From Ophiothrix spiculata (Eukaryota > Echinodermata > Ophiuroidea > Amphilepidida > Ophiotrichidae): a stretch of DNA of 31,941 nucleotides. Positions within the stretch are counted from its first letter, which is position 1, and each line of letters starts with the position of its first letter. Where the stretch lies: NCBI GenBank assembly GCA_000969725.1, contig JXSR01S008980.1. One strand, 5' to 3'. A program made the translations under genes and the position numbers. This document shows positions 10,918 to 21,426 of this stretch, piece after piece. The notes under the pieces were generated by a model. The model was given only the letters and a program-made list of their open reading frames with translations, searched no databases and had not been told where the DNA came from.

Positions 10918-11177
10918 TCACTACACTGTTAGAACGTTGGGCAAATAATTTACCCAACGTTGGTTCAACTATGAACAACCCAACTTCTGGGTAAATAATT
11001 ACCAACGTTGCGTACAATGTTGGCTAATTACCTAACTGTTGGGTAAAAGTTTTAGCTAATTACCCAAATTTGGGTAAAATTTCATCAACAGTTGGTTAAT
11101 ATTATTTACCCAACAATTGGGTTGTTTATAGTTTAACCAACGCTAAAAAATTGCCCAACAGTATAACAGTGTAGTGA
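10918..11177. mobile_element. TA-flanked MITE with internal TTGGGTAA motif array
   Basis: The ends TCACTACACTGTTA and its inverse TATAACAGTGTAGTGA are flanked by TA at 10916-10917 and 11178-11179. The inverted repeat extends inward through GTTGGGCAA. The interior is built from many copies of TTGGGTAA or TTACCCAA and CCAACGTTGG-type words in both orientations. The full length is about 260 bp and no protein is encoded. TA duplication suggests Tc1/mariner; read as a CACTA start, a CMC origin would be the alternative. Confidence 0.75.
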
Positions 11178-11179
11178 TA

Positions 11180-11640
11180 GGCCTAAGCCTACCAAAACTT
11201 GGATTATACAACTGGTAGACTTTACTCTATAAGGCTATACATTCTGTAACCTTCTTTTCCCTTCCTTGGAGGTAGAAGCAAAGAAGGTAGTACCTCCTCC
11301 AGGCTCCTTCCCTTCCTAGTTTTTTCTTGCTTGTTTTCTTTTCTTTTCTTTTCTTTCCTTTTTTCTTTTTCTTTTTCTTCCCTTCTCTTCCCTTTTTTTC
11401 CTCCTCCCCACTCCTCCATTTTGCCGACTGGCACATGAAATTTTTTTTTTTTTTTTTGTCTTTATGAGGTTTTTTAATCACCTGTTACTTGGAGCTGGTG
11501 GGGGAGAAAAGGCAAAAAATGTGAAATAGGCCAGCACACGACTCAAACCAGATTTCAGGACTTTAATCAAAGGACTGGCACATGAAATTGCCGACTGATA
11601 TGAATGATGTGTGGTGTCACCCCCCCCCCCCCCCTCTTAG
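11180..11640. repeat. Polypyrimidine tract, T-run and C-run
   Basis: Positions about 11317-11425 are almost pure C and T on the plus strand, built from CTTTT and CCTTCC words, followed by a T run at about 11441-11457. A run of about 15 C lies near 11620-11634. The homopurine strand gives long Lys/Glu-rich open frames (11222-11481, minus) that are artefacts of this composition. Confidence 0.75.
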
Positions 11641-11645
11641 CTACG

Positions 11646-11756
11646 GCCCTGCCAAAATCGGGCTGAAAACAAATAAAATTGCAGAAATAAAGAAATCCTG
11701 AAATCTACACAAAAAATCCTGAAATCAGGAAAAATCCTGAAGAATCACACCCCTGG
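11646..11756 (-). repeat. Dispersed repeat C, partial copy
   Basis: This is the reverse complement of part of 19903-20094, alignable from CCAAAATCGGGCTGAAAA through AAATCCTGAAATCTACAC to GAATCACACCCCTGG. It includes one terminal inverted repeat of that element but not the other, so it is truncated. It ends exactly where the neighbouring minisatellite begins. Confidence 0.7.
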
Positions 11757-11882
11757 CAAAAGGCGAGTTAATTGACAAGGGCAAAAGACGAGTTAATTGA
11801 CAAGGGCAAAAGTTGAGTTAGTTGACAAGGGTGGGAATTGAATTAGTTGACAAGGGCAAAAGGCGATCTAGTTGACAAGGGC
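11755..11882 (+). repeat. 25-bp minisatellite, about five units
   Basis: Units begin GGCAAAAG at 11755, 11780 and 11805 and continue at 11830 and 11855, each with the form GGCAAAAGGCGAGTTAATTG plus ACAAG. The period is exactly 25 bp. Unit 4 is the most diverged. A sixth partial unit starts at 11880. Confidence 0.85.
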
Positions 11883-12402
11883 ATAGGGTGAGAAAAAGTT
11901 GGTTGTAAAGAGTTCAAAAGTTGATCTTGCTGACTATTATTTACATCTATAGAAATGAAACAAATCTGTTGTCTGTGAAAAAGTTAGGCAAATGGCAATT
12001 ACTAAACAGTTTTAAAAAATGACTTTCATAGAAACCACAAGGTGCATTAGCTAAAGCCGAAGTTGTCCAACTCTCTCTGCTGTGTCTCGTGAGTGTGGAC
12101 AAGTCCAACTTCAGCACGCGGTGCATTATTTTTGTATAATTTCACTGGCGTCAAGTAATACGCAGTTATTAATCTATAATTGGTAACCCCGTAATAGCGC
12201 GAACCAATCTAATAAGCTTAGTTCTACTTTTATGTAAACAATTGCCCAGTCATTATCAGGTAACAATGACTTCTGTTAATGACCTGTGTGGACGCATTGC
12301 TTGCAATAATATGGCAACAAGACTTGACGCAATGATATCACTGAGTTTGCGCAATACGGAAGCAGTGCCTAGACTGATTGATTTTTTACGGTTATTACTG
12401 AT
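11883..12402. other. Non-coding stretch
   Basis: No gene recognised. A weak inverted pair GAAGTTG / CAACTTC with flanking similarity lies at about 12058-12118. Confidence 0.4.
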
Positions 12403-12576
12403 AATAATAACTTTGCATCATTTTTAATTTGGTCATTGTTTAAAATTGTCAGTGTTTGTTTTGTGCCTCCGTACTTTTCTTCTGGAGCTATGCTTCCTCA
12501 TAAAAGTACCTCGGCCAAAAACAAACACCACTGATTTTAAACAATGACCTCAATAAAGATGATGCGCAGTTATTAT
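12403..12576. repeat. Long foldback with arms of about 75 bp
   Basis: The left arm runs through GCATCATTTTTAATTTGG, TCATTGTTTAAAAT, GTGTTTGTTTT and GTACTTTT. It pairs with AAAAGTAC, AAAACAAACAC, ATTTTAAACAATGACC and GATGATGCGCAGTTATTAT on the right. The loop is about 25 bases around CTTCTGGAGCTATGC. It could be a foldback MITE or a transcribed hairpin; no flanking duplication was resolved. Confidence 0.7.
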
Positions 12577-12889
12577 AGTCTAATTGATATTGTTATGCTT
12601 GATAGATTTACAAGTTCGGGATAGAAACAACTTATTGTTCAGATGTCATGCCGTCTTGATTATAGAAAATATCTGACGATTCTACCAAATTTGTTTGTTA
12701 TCTACCATTACCTGTTGTGATTTATTTATGTCTAGTCTTTTCTGAAAACTTTGGCTCCAATAGCAGCCAAGTGTTAGGGTTCAAGTCACACATCAACATA
12801 TTGGGGTCAATGCATGCCTTGAGTACAATGATGTCACATACTAATTGTATGGATAATGTATTGAATGTATGCCTAATGTGCATCACCGT
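12577..12889. other. Non-coding stretch, possibly decayed LINE
   Basis: Nothing firm is seen. The right part may be the upstream continuation of the LINE reverse transcriptase that becomes recognisable near 12890. Confidence 0.3.
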
Positions 12890-13800
12890 CTTCTGATCAC
12901 AAATCACCGCTTCAGTGACGCAAGGATCTATACTTGGACCACTCCAGTTTTTGGTATTCATCAATGATCCGGTCGATATCTGTGAAAATGAGCTGTATTT
13001 ATTTACTGATAATTATACGCTCTCCCGACCTATATAACCAGAGGAGGCAGACTCAGTAGCAGCCAGTTTAAACAGAAATTGGATGAAGAGATGGGCTGAC
13101 AAATGGAAGGTAACATTTGAGCCAACTTAGTGTAAGGCCATGGTGTTGTCCAGGAAGAGGAATCAATCACACCTCAACTTGTTCTTTTGTGACTGTAAGC
13201 TGGTGGTGAAGAGTGAACTTGATATCCTTGGATAGACATTTGACAGCAAATTGGTGCGGGCTAAACACATATCAACCATCTGCAAGACTAGAAGCGCTGC
13301 ACAAAGTTTCAGGAAAGCTAAACAAATAGGGCAAAGTTACTGTCTACAAGGCACAGGTAAGCAGTGTCATGGAATATGGATGAATAATTCTATCACCCTT
13401 GGCCAACTTGTTTCCATCCAAAGAATGGCCCTCAGGATCATTGGTGTTGATGAAGAAGAAGCAGCTGATGAACTAGCAATTAACAGCCTACATCACAGTA
13501 GACTAGTAGCTGCAACTAAATTTAAGTGCCATAAAAATGCACACCAGCCACAGCCCAGCAGTCCTCAGAGGTATGCTTCCATTGCTGTATGAAAGACGTT
13601 GCTCCACAAGATCTAGCATAGTCATGCCTGCTCATGCACTCTCCTTACCTGGTGCCAGGACATGCACACTTTACAGATTACAGAAGTTTCCTACACTATG
13701 TGATCAGGATATGGAATAATCTCCCTGAAGCGGCAGTTGGAACCATCTTTAGCATATGAGCCTTCAAGAGCTGAGTTCATCAGAATCTGTTGCTTGCTTT
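12890..13800 (+). mobile_element. LINE reverse transcriptase C-terminal half, decayed (+)
   Basis: Across frames the plus strand reads SVTQGSILGPLQFLVFIND, then ELYLFTDNYTL, then RWADKWKVTFEPT, LVVKSELDILG, LGQLVSIQRMALRIIGV, and RIWNNLPEAAVG near the end. These are the late RT motifs and C-terminal domain of a non-LTR retrotransposon. The catalytic F/Y-x-D-D box reads FTDN, and several stops and frame changes are present, so it is inactive. The upstream RT and endonuclease are missing (5' truncation). The 3' UTR probably continues to about 14030. Confidence 0.85.
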
Positions 13801-14030
13801 TCCTTGATATGCATTTCCATCTTTTGCATATCTTGGATGTGAAGCTGACAGTTGTTCTTGCGTATGCATCCGTCACATTCACTTTGTGCTTTTCATGTTT
13901 TTTGTCAGCTTGTGCCCTCAATCTTGTGGTATTTTTAAATTGTGCATTGCTGAGCAGCAGTGAACCATTGATTAGCCTATTAGAACTATACATTTTTCAG
14001 AAAGGCTGTTGTTTACAATTGCATAAACAT

Positions 14031-14600
14031 ACAAATCAAATCAAATCAAATCAAATCAAATTTATTTTCAATATCATAAAATTACAAACATTACATCGTC
14101 ATAAAAACATAACAAAAGGAAACAAATACAATGATATTGAGGAGATAACAAAAGGCCAGTAAAGGTCTGAAAGGGTTATCCCCCAGAAACGCTTAGTAGG
14201 GCCTACGTTGCATATCTAAAATAAAGTACAAAACAAATGTGAACAAAACAACAACAAAAAATACCAAGAAACAAACAAAGCTCAATAATTATAAAGATCA
14301 AGCAATGTAGTTTTGATAATTGATCTAAATTGTTTGATAGTTTTTGACTCTTTCAGTTTGATATTTAACGAATTCCATAAAATGGGTCCAGTAATTCTAA
14401 TCGCTCTGTCAGCAAACGTACCGTACTGACTCGAGTAATGTCCCACCTTTTTGAATGTGAACTAACCGGTTGATCTACCTAGGTATATTGTCCGACTGAG
14501 AGGAATCAAATCAATCTATTCATTGTAATGTTTTAAATCAAATATTTCAGGAATCAGTTCAGTAAATATTCTGAAATTATCCCCAAGAGTTTTTCCAACA
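14031..14600 (-). mobile_element. LINE 3' end with TTTGA microsatellite tail (-)
   Basis: On the minus strand a frame reads KTLGDNFRIFTELIPEIFD, then FTFKKVGHYSSQYGTFADRA, then IRITGPILWNSLN and KQFRSIIKTTLLDLYNY with a stop near 14284. This is the C-terminus of a CR1/L2-like LINE polyprotein, with two in-frame stops upstream of the second segment. The 3' UTR follows and ends in AATAAATTTGATTTGATTTG at about 14031-14065, a simple-repeat tail as many LINEs have. It is heavily 5'-truncated and lies tail-to-tail with the plus-strand LINE at 12890-13800. Confidence 0.8.
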
Positions 14601-15569
14601 AACACTTACAGGAACGTACCATCAAGGTTAAATATGGTGTAATTTTTTTTGCACATCCGATCGTGACATTCGCCATTTTAGAATTTTGTTACAAGAACAA
14701 TTGCGATTGCACATGTCCAATAGATATATGATGCTCTATTTATTCTTACCATTATATGAACGTAAACATAGCCATCTGTTGATGATTAGAACATATAAAA
14801 CAATGAAAAGGTGTATATTCATCCGCGATCAGCAATGATATTCCCACAAATTATAAGACATTTTGGATAAAATGTACCCAATTCTATCGTGATTTAGATG
14901 AGTTTGATACTATTTTTTAAAGCAGATTTTGATATTATGATAAATTTTACAGTTATTTGGCTTTATGCCCGGGTTTTAAGCCAAATCCACACCTTCAGGC
15001 CTCTTGCAGAAGTACTATTTTATGCCAAATGAAATCATAATTATATTTTTCTAATTATGACAATAAAATATCACTTACACCTATATAGGTGTATTGTATT
15101 TTTTGAGCTTTCGGTAGTTTTTAACAACTGACTGCAGTAAACATGTGTTATGCCGAGATCCTGTGAACATTTGCATAAAACTGCACAAAATACTTATTTT
15201 GGACCATTTTTTTTAATGGAAAGGTTAAACTTGTTAGGGGGTATTCTGAAAATCCTTTTCAATTGATGTTAGCTTCAATATAGCTGGGTGACTCTCTCTC
15301 CAAATTGTTCATCCTTCCATTTTATTATTGCTTATAATATCATTTGCTGATTTAGGAAATAATAAACTAAAACTGAAACTAGCTGAGGAGAAAACAGTAT
15401 TTTAGTATTAGTACTTTTGTATGAATTGGTAAAGATTAGAAACCCTAGAAACCTTAGCCCTAAACCCACTGAATTGAAAGCATATTTCATACTTTCATTT
15501 TCATTGTCAATTGGGATATAAAACCCCAATGGCAGTTCAAATCAAATAAAACAATTTACAGAAACCTTT
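14601..15569. other. Non-coding stretch
   Basis: No gene recognised. A short palindrome CACCTATATAGGTG lies at about 15079-15092. Confidence 0.4.
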
Positions 15570-15660
15570 TTTTGTTTCAACTTCCACATTTATTCAACAT
15601 AAAAAACTATTTGCAGACACTTTTTTCATTTTCAACTACCACATTTATTCAACATAGAAA
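15570..15660 (+). repeat. Direct repeat, 55-bp period
   Basis: Two copies of TTTCAACTTCCACATTTATT (second with TACC) followed by CAACATA(A/G)AAAACTAT start near 15575 and 15630. A simple two-copy tandem duplication. Confidence 0.7.
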
Positions 15661-15661
15661 A

Positions 15662-15885
15662 CTATACTTTGATCAACATCAAATAGGTTGGCCTCTTCAC
15701 ATTGTGAATTGATACAGATAAGCCATGCATAGCTGGACACAGCACAACTGCAGGAGATGCAGTGCACGCTGCATGTGTGACTCGTGCATTATTATCTACG
15801 GCGCACGTGTAACTAGGATTATGTTTATTCTCAGATGAAGAAAAGCCTCATAATTCTCCCATATTTAGTGTTGATCAAAGTATAG
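15662..15885. mobile_element. Inverted-repeat element with CTATACTTTGATCAACA ends
   Basis: CTATACTTTGATCAACA at 15662-15678 is perfectly inverted at 15869-15885. The interior of about 190 bp is less AT-rich, has CpG and GCAC words, and no coding frame. Likely a MITE; no target duplication is clear. Confidence 0.6.
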
Positions 15886-16747
15886 AATGACATGGTTGAT
15901 CAGTTTAATGTTTGATCAGTTTATAATGGATCTGATTGGAATCTTGAAGTGTTAGGTTTATCAAATAATTGTTTGATTGGCGTAACATAGAAAAAAATTA
16001 GTGCTAAGGCAACAAAAAGAAAAAACCCTGTTCCTGTTTACGGGCCTGACCGCTCTTAAATTTGCGTTTTGGGACGAATCTGTTTTTTTTTTTTTAGTTT
16101 TGCCAAAATTTTGTTAATTTTGTTTTGGCCGAAATTAATAAATTTTAAATTATTGTTTTAAAATAAAATTTCTTTATACAGGATGTAACTGTTGAGTTAA
16201 TTTAATGAATTCAAGAAATTTACACAAAATGTTAGAATTTTCATGCAATTAAGCCAAGTACAAAAGAATAGGAAACGGCTCAGTTTGAATCACATTTTTA
16301 CACATTTCAGGAAATTTGATTGTTCATAATTTCCATTTTTTCTCCCTTCTCCCATTGGCAAAAAAATCGTCTGACCAACCCTACTTGAAAGGACCGCCTG
16401 CCAATAAACAGAGTTTTTCTGTGGGTAGATTTTCTGGGTGCTTTTTACAATCACTTTTCAAGAAATACCCAGTTTTCTCAATTTTTGGGCTTTTCCCAGC
16501 CCAATATGTTTACTTGTCCAGAAAATTAGAGTCAGTTGGTAGATGCACTGGTCAAAAAAAATTTGAATAGATTCTTTGTGAACTGACTCTAATAGCTTTT
16601 GAGAATATCAAATACATCAGTTTAGATTTTTAAATTCAATTACATCATTTAATATTTACCTTTTAAGTTCTAAACACCATATCGAATCATGAAATTATTA
16701 GCATCAATTTTTGTCACAAAGATATTCAAATCAAGATTAATCTAAAT
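15886..16747. other. Non-coding stretch
   Basis: No supported gene. The frame at 16316-16570 has no recognisable domain. A T run sits at about 16083-16095. Confidence 0.4.
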
Positions 16748-16870
16748 TGTGACATACCTCAAATGTTTGCTTTAAACTTTCAGCTTCTTTCTGGCAACCC
16801 AAATTAGAGGTCAGTTGCCAGGCTCCCGATGAAGCGTGGATTTTCAAGCAAAAATTTGAGGTATGTCACA
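16748..16870. mobile_element. Short MITE, about 123 bp
   Basis: TGTGACATACCTCAAATG with TTTGCTT at the left is inverted at the right end (AAGCAAAAATTTGAGG, then TATGTCACA). The arms are about 25 bp with one mismatch. No coding content. Confidence 0.75.
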
Positions 16871-17090
16871 TTCCATGTGTTGGAACAAGCATTAAAATCT
16901 TCAATTTATGACGACTACCAACGCAGATGAACTTTCATTCTTATATTCAGTTGGAGTATACAATACATGGTCATAATGATATCAATATGCTGGGATCTCT
17001 TTTTATCATAAATTGATATGTGTCATTTTAATCCTTTGTATACAAAAGTGAAAATGACAAAAGAGGCAAATTTTACGGCTCTTCAGTAAA

Positions 17091-17360
17091 GGCCGTATTA
17101 TAATCGGCCTCCAAACAAAATTTTTCCTACCAAACATTTGGCTGTGACGTCACCAAATATTTAAGTATGAACGGGTAACAAACATTTGGTTCAATGTATA
17201 TGGCAGTTCAATAACATGTGCATTGTGCAATCTAGCGCAAAATTTTATTTGGTCTCAACTCGGTGTTGAAACTTGGAGTTTGGAGTCACTCGTCATTTTG
17301 ACGTCACGACCAAATGTTTGGTAGTGAAAATTTTGTTTGGAGGCCGACTATGTTTTGGCC
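17091..17360. mobile_element. MITE family B, full copy
   Basis: The ends GGCCGTATTATAATCGGCC and GGCC(reverse)...CGGCCTCC continue inward as CCAAACAAAATTTT, CTACCAAACATTTGG and GTGACGTCA on both sides, giving arms of about 70 bp with the outer part more diverged. A decayed terminus of the same family is at 4900-4952. Non-coding. Confidence 0.75.
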
Positions 17361-17936
17361 CTAATGGTGCCACTATGATAATTATTTGTGACACACATGG
17401 TCTGGTTAAAGCCTCTACATATTGCATTGAACAAAACCACCAATAACAAGAAAGTTTCACATCTGATTGTACAGCAAACTTGTATCTATTTCGTCAGTCG
17501 CATCACATGCCGATCTATTACAAAACCATTAAAAAGCACATCACCATTCAAGGTTTTTATTTTGCTAAAACTTTTGATCAATTGTTTCACTAATATTATT
17601 TAATAAGATTCTAAAGTTACAAATCTGTATTAAGATTGTCTCCTCAAATAGATCAATTTAATAATAGACCGGTTTGTAATCAGACTGACAATTTTAAGTC
17701 ACATTCATTAACATTTTATATGTTTTTGTGTATTATATAAAATGTTGTATTCTCTCATCCAATTGAACTATTTGCCCTCTAACAAAACCACTCAATTGAT
17801 ACACAACCTCATATCATACTTTGTTCATATCAAAAAGTTTGACAAATCATCATACTCTGTGCCTGTGTGGGAAACATAAAATTATTTTAACCATTTTTGG
17901 CATACTGGTATAATGTAACTTTTATAGGTAATGTAC
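17361..17936. other. Non-coding stretch
   Basis: No gene recognised; the frame at 17388-17603 has no supporting features. Confidence 0.4.
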
Positions 17937-18484
17937 GTAAAAGGGACTGGCCTGGATTCGTTCCACTAATTTTTCCCTACATATTTTGTAATTGAATCAA
18001 TAGAACATGTTTATAGTAATATAACCTACAAGTAGTTTTCCATAATTTTGAGGAATATTGGAGAAAATTGCAATTCTTTACCTACTTTAATTTTTTATGC
18101 CGGGGCAAAGAAGTGGTGTGAAAACAGTGTTTCTAGTTTGAAAACTTAAAGAGATCTTGTTTCTATACCTGTGGTGGGCAAACAAATTATTTTTGATGAA
18201 ATTGTTTCTCCTTTAATATGAATAAAATTATCTCCAGGAGCTTTGTTTGATCCTTATCTGATAAATCCATCTGAGGTACAAATTTAGGATTTAGGAAACT
18301 ACAAGATAGTCACACCACCATCAAAGAGTGATATATTGCAAATTAATCCTCTCTCTCAATTTGAACCATTTGTGTGTACATTGTTGCACTTTTTTGGATG
18401 TTACTATACTTTTATAAAAAGCCTAATTTAGAGCATTTCCATATAAGTTTTAATTCTAAGTGGAATCTAGGCTAGTCCCTTTAA
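17937..18484. mobile_element. MITE with TTAAAGGGACTRGCCT ends
   Basis: Left AAAAGGGACTGGCCTGGATTC and right, in reverse complement, TTAAAGGGACTAGCCTAGATTC are terminal inverted repeats that stay alignable for about 35 bp. The interior of about 480 bp is AT-rich and non-coding. A TTAA-type boundary is possible at the right end. Confidence 0.7.
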
Positions 18485-19256
18485 GAGGATCACTAGTTGA
18501 ATTGGACAGCATTTTTGGTAAATCTTTAACTATGAGAGTAATATTCAGTTTGTATTTCCTCTAAGATATCCTTAAAATAGTACAATTTCTACAGGTGACA
18601 GATGAATTTACACAATTTAATTTAATCTACAAAGTCTTCTGAAATTTCCCGATTTGATACATTTAACTATTTCATATATTTTACAGGATAACCATAATCA
18701 AAAAGTGTACATACAACTTTTACAGTATAATGGAAAATTTGAAAGCACATTGTTGGTATAGTTTATGTGCAGAAAAGTTTGCAATTTTAGATTTGCAAAA
18801 CAAAACAAAACAAAAATAAATAAAATAATTAAATAAATAATTTTACCAAAAATGGCATCTGAAATTTCAAAAAAGAAATCTTGTTTGGCATACATAAAAC
18901 CTCTTTTGTAAACCAGAAAACAATTATGTGGACACATCACATTTTCTTTCTTCAAGTTCATGATAATGTATCATTTAAAAAAAAAAAATTACTTGAAAAT
19001 GTGCAGAAGTAACTGCTTAAAATTTTCCAAAGGAAATCATCGTTGCCTAAATGACTGTGATTGGACCGACTCAATAATCCATACTAAAAAAATATACAAC
19101 CACATGATATTTATTGAATTTGAAGATAAAATATGTAGAATGTTAACTTGGGGCACACACATATAAAATATGGAATATAGATAAAGGTATACACTGAACA
19201 GATTCATCAGGACTAGGATCATTAAAAGCCATAATAATTGCAAATATTCTCAATCA
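18485..19256. other. Non-coding stretch with A-rich microsatellite
   Basis: An A-rich tract of AAAAC and AAAT words lies at about 18797-18842, and an A run at 18977-18988. Frames at 18698-19243 lack any domain support. Confidence 0.45.
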
Positions 19257-19574
19257 GATCCAATAATTTAGATGGTACTCACATGATAGAAAATTGATAG
19301 GAAGATAAATAAATTGATCAGGAACAGGACAAAACAACTAGGTGGTCAAAAGAGGCAATCTGGATAAGGAGCAGAGGAGAAAACAACATAAAGAATAAAG
19401 ACAAGGGGCTTATAAACTTAATAACATCTACAATAAACTCATTCTGAAACAGCAACCCAATGATGACATCACATCCTCATCAAAACGGAAGTATTGCCAG
19501 GAGAAAGTGCAGAACAGAGTGAACAAGGCTTCTGATAGGAGCTGACATATTTCTATCATCTAAATTATTGGATC
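19257..19574. mobile_element. Inverted-repeat element with GATCCAATAATTTAGAT ends
   Basis: GATCCAATAATTTAGATG at 19257 is inverted at 19557-19574. The match resumes at ATAGAAA after an insertion of about 10 bases in the left arm. The interior is purine-rich and non-coding. Probably a decayed MITE. Confidence 0.55.
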
Positions 19575-19902
19575 ATTTGGGATCATTATAGAAAAAAGTA
19601 TGTCTGGATGTCAAGACCCTTTTTCACTTCTCTTGCCATTGTTTAGACCTGGATCTGCAGCATGATCTAGTTTTTAGACCCCCTTTTTTTGAAGAAAAAT
19701 ACAATTAATATTTTAGCGCTAACAACTGAAATTGATCACCCAAAATCAAAATTTTCGTCTCTTATGACTTTTTTACTTAAAGGTCAGTTCACTAGATCAA
19801 AATCAATTTTAAAAGCCTGTAACTCTGAAAGACTGTACATTAAATAAAAATAAAAAAAAAAATCAACTATACATAAAATAGGGGGGCTATAAATCGAGAG
19901 TC
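19575..19902. other. Non-coding stretch
   Basis: No gene recognised; AT-rich with an A run near 19853-19862. Confidence 0.4.
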
Positions 19903-20094
19903 CAGGGGTGTGATTCTTCAGGATTTTTCCTGATTTCAGGATTTTTTGTGTAGATTTCAGGATTTTTTTGTTCAAAATTTCTGCTATTTTATTTTTTTCA
20001 GCCCAATCTTGGCCATTCTAGACCAATTTTACACTGGTTTTTCAGGATTTTTCACAGCAACCAGGATTTTTTCTAAAAGGCCAATCACACCCCA
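19903..20094. mobile_element. Dispersed repeat C, full copy, hAT-like ends
   Basis: The left end CAGGGGTGTGATT is inverse to the right end AATCACACCCC. The interior repeats TCAGGATTTTT- and CCTGATTTC-like words. A truncated copy in the opposite orientation is at 11646-11756. CAGGGGTG resembles hAT termini, but no 8-bp duplication was resolved, so the family is tentative. Confidence 0.7.
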
Positions 20095-21050
20095 GAAATC
20101 CTTACAAAATACACAGAAAAAATTATACATAAAACAAACCAACCATGATAAACACAAACATGTCAAATTCACTAATCAATATATTGGTTTGTCGTAGGGT
20201 TAGGATATACTCGGTCTCTGCATAAATTGTTTTTGCCAATTGCCAATTTATGCCAATTGGAGATTTGGCATATGGATAGGTCACTTTTTCTTGAAAAGTG
20301 GTATTTGGATAGGTGAGTTTTAAAAGAATACATGGGATATGCTATGAATCTCGTAACAGAGTCCAATTGCTTTCTTTATACTATAAGGTTTATAAAGTAT
20401 AGGATAACTCACTCCTGAAACTGATAATCTGTAAATAGTGTTTTAATGTTCAGGGAACTCTAGATTTTGCTCTGAGTCAAATTTATTCAATACAGTGACC
20501 TATGGGAACTTAACTCCAGTAAGCCTCTTACAGTGGCTCGCAGTACATGATTTGCCGGAATTTCTACTTTGACGCAATTTTTTCAAATAGCTCTAAAACA
20601 AAAATTACAAGCCAAAATTGATCGAAAATTCACCAACAAGCAGTTGAAACAAAAAGCTATCTAGCGCCATTATTTTTATTGGCAAGGAAAACAACCCTGG
20701 CAAACTATAATTATCATATGCTATCACTAAGTGAGGTCTCTGTGAGCCTCTCAGAGTGGCTTTCCGGTGAAATAGGACAGACGGTGAAAATTTTATTCCG
20801 GAGTGAAAGAGTTAGGTATACATACAGAAATCTACATTTATAGTAATTCTTATCTAAGCGTACTCTACATCTTGATGATGGAAATACTCATGAAATGGAA
20901 AAAAATGTTAGAATTGACTGAAATGAAAGGAAAGATTTATTTTGTGGTTGTGAATGGGATTAAGGCAAAATGCTATCATGACAGCCAATTCCTGTACATT
21001 TCTGTGCACATCTAACCCTTTGTCTTTTAATTTTGTTTTTCTTTTTGCAG
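20095..21050. other. Non-coding stretch
   Basis: No supported gene. A small cluster of inverted and direct words (GCCAATTGCC, TGCCAATTGG) lies near 20235-20262. The frame at 20803-21015 is unremarkable. The last 35 bases are pyrimidine-rich and lead into a strong splice-acceptor match. Confidence 0.4.
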
Positions 21051-21198
21051 GAGTGTTTTGCTGGCAAATGTTCCGAGATGTGTGTTGTCTTCATTGACAT
21101 TTGTTACAAGCTAACTAGGTCTGGTTCTCCATCCCCATTGCTTGTGTTGGTTCCACTGCTTTGCCGCCTTGATGTAATTGAACTCAACACAATGTCAG
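21051..21198 (+). CDS. Candidate internal exon (+), partner exons unknown
   Basis: A long T-rich tract ends in TTTTTGCAG at 21050, and the segment is followed by CAG|GTAAGG, a near-ideal donor. Within the 148 nt only one frame is open; it begins ECFAGKCSEMCVVF and would leave in phase 1. No plus-strand partner exon was recognised within the window. The reverse strand is also open: a Ser/Asn-rich tail, RRQSSGTNTSNGDGEPD and a stop near 21104, or another frame ending in a stop, so it could instead be a terminal exon of the minus-strand gene. The plus-strand splice signals are the stronger of the two. The product is not recognised. Confidence 0.3.
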
Positions 21199-21264
21199 GT
21201 AAGGGAAGCGGCGCCCAAACTTGAGCCTGTAATAAAATGTTTAAAACCACAAACTGAAGAAGTT

Positions 21265-21426
21265 GAAAATAGCTAGGTTGCGCAAACTGTCGTTCGGTCA
21301 AACAGAACGTAAATTCTTTTGTTATTCATGAGTTACCCATGCGAACATTCGTGAATAACAAAAGAGTATGAGGCTGTTTTCCGTTCGGTTTGACCGAACG
21401 ACAGTTTGCGCAACCTAGCTATTTTC
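21265..21426. mobile_element. Near-perfect foldback MITE
   Basis: GAAAATAGCTAGGTTGCGCA, then AACTGTCGTTCGGTCAAAC, is inverted at the right end with a single mismatch over about 45 bp. A second inner pair, TCTTTTGTTATTCA(T/C)GA, extends the stem. The loop is about 20-30 bases. High arm identity suggests recent insertion or fold-dependent copying. No protein is encoded. Confidence 0.85.

Noticed and set aside
11222..11481. Lys/Glu-rich minus-strand frames
   Set aside because: They come wholly from the polypurine tract and T run, with no other coding signal.
13737..14162. 141-residue plus-strand frame
   Set aside because: It crosses the end of one LINE, its 3' UTR and the simple-repeat tail of another; no domain.
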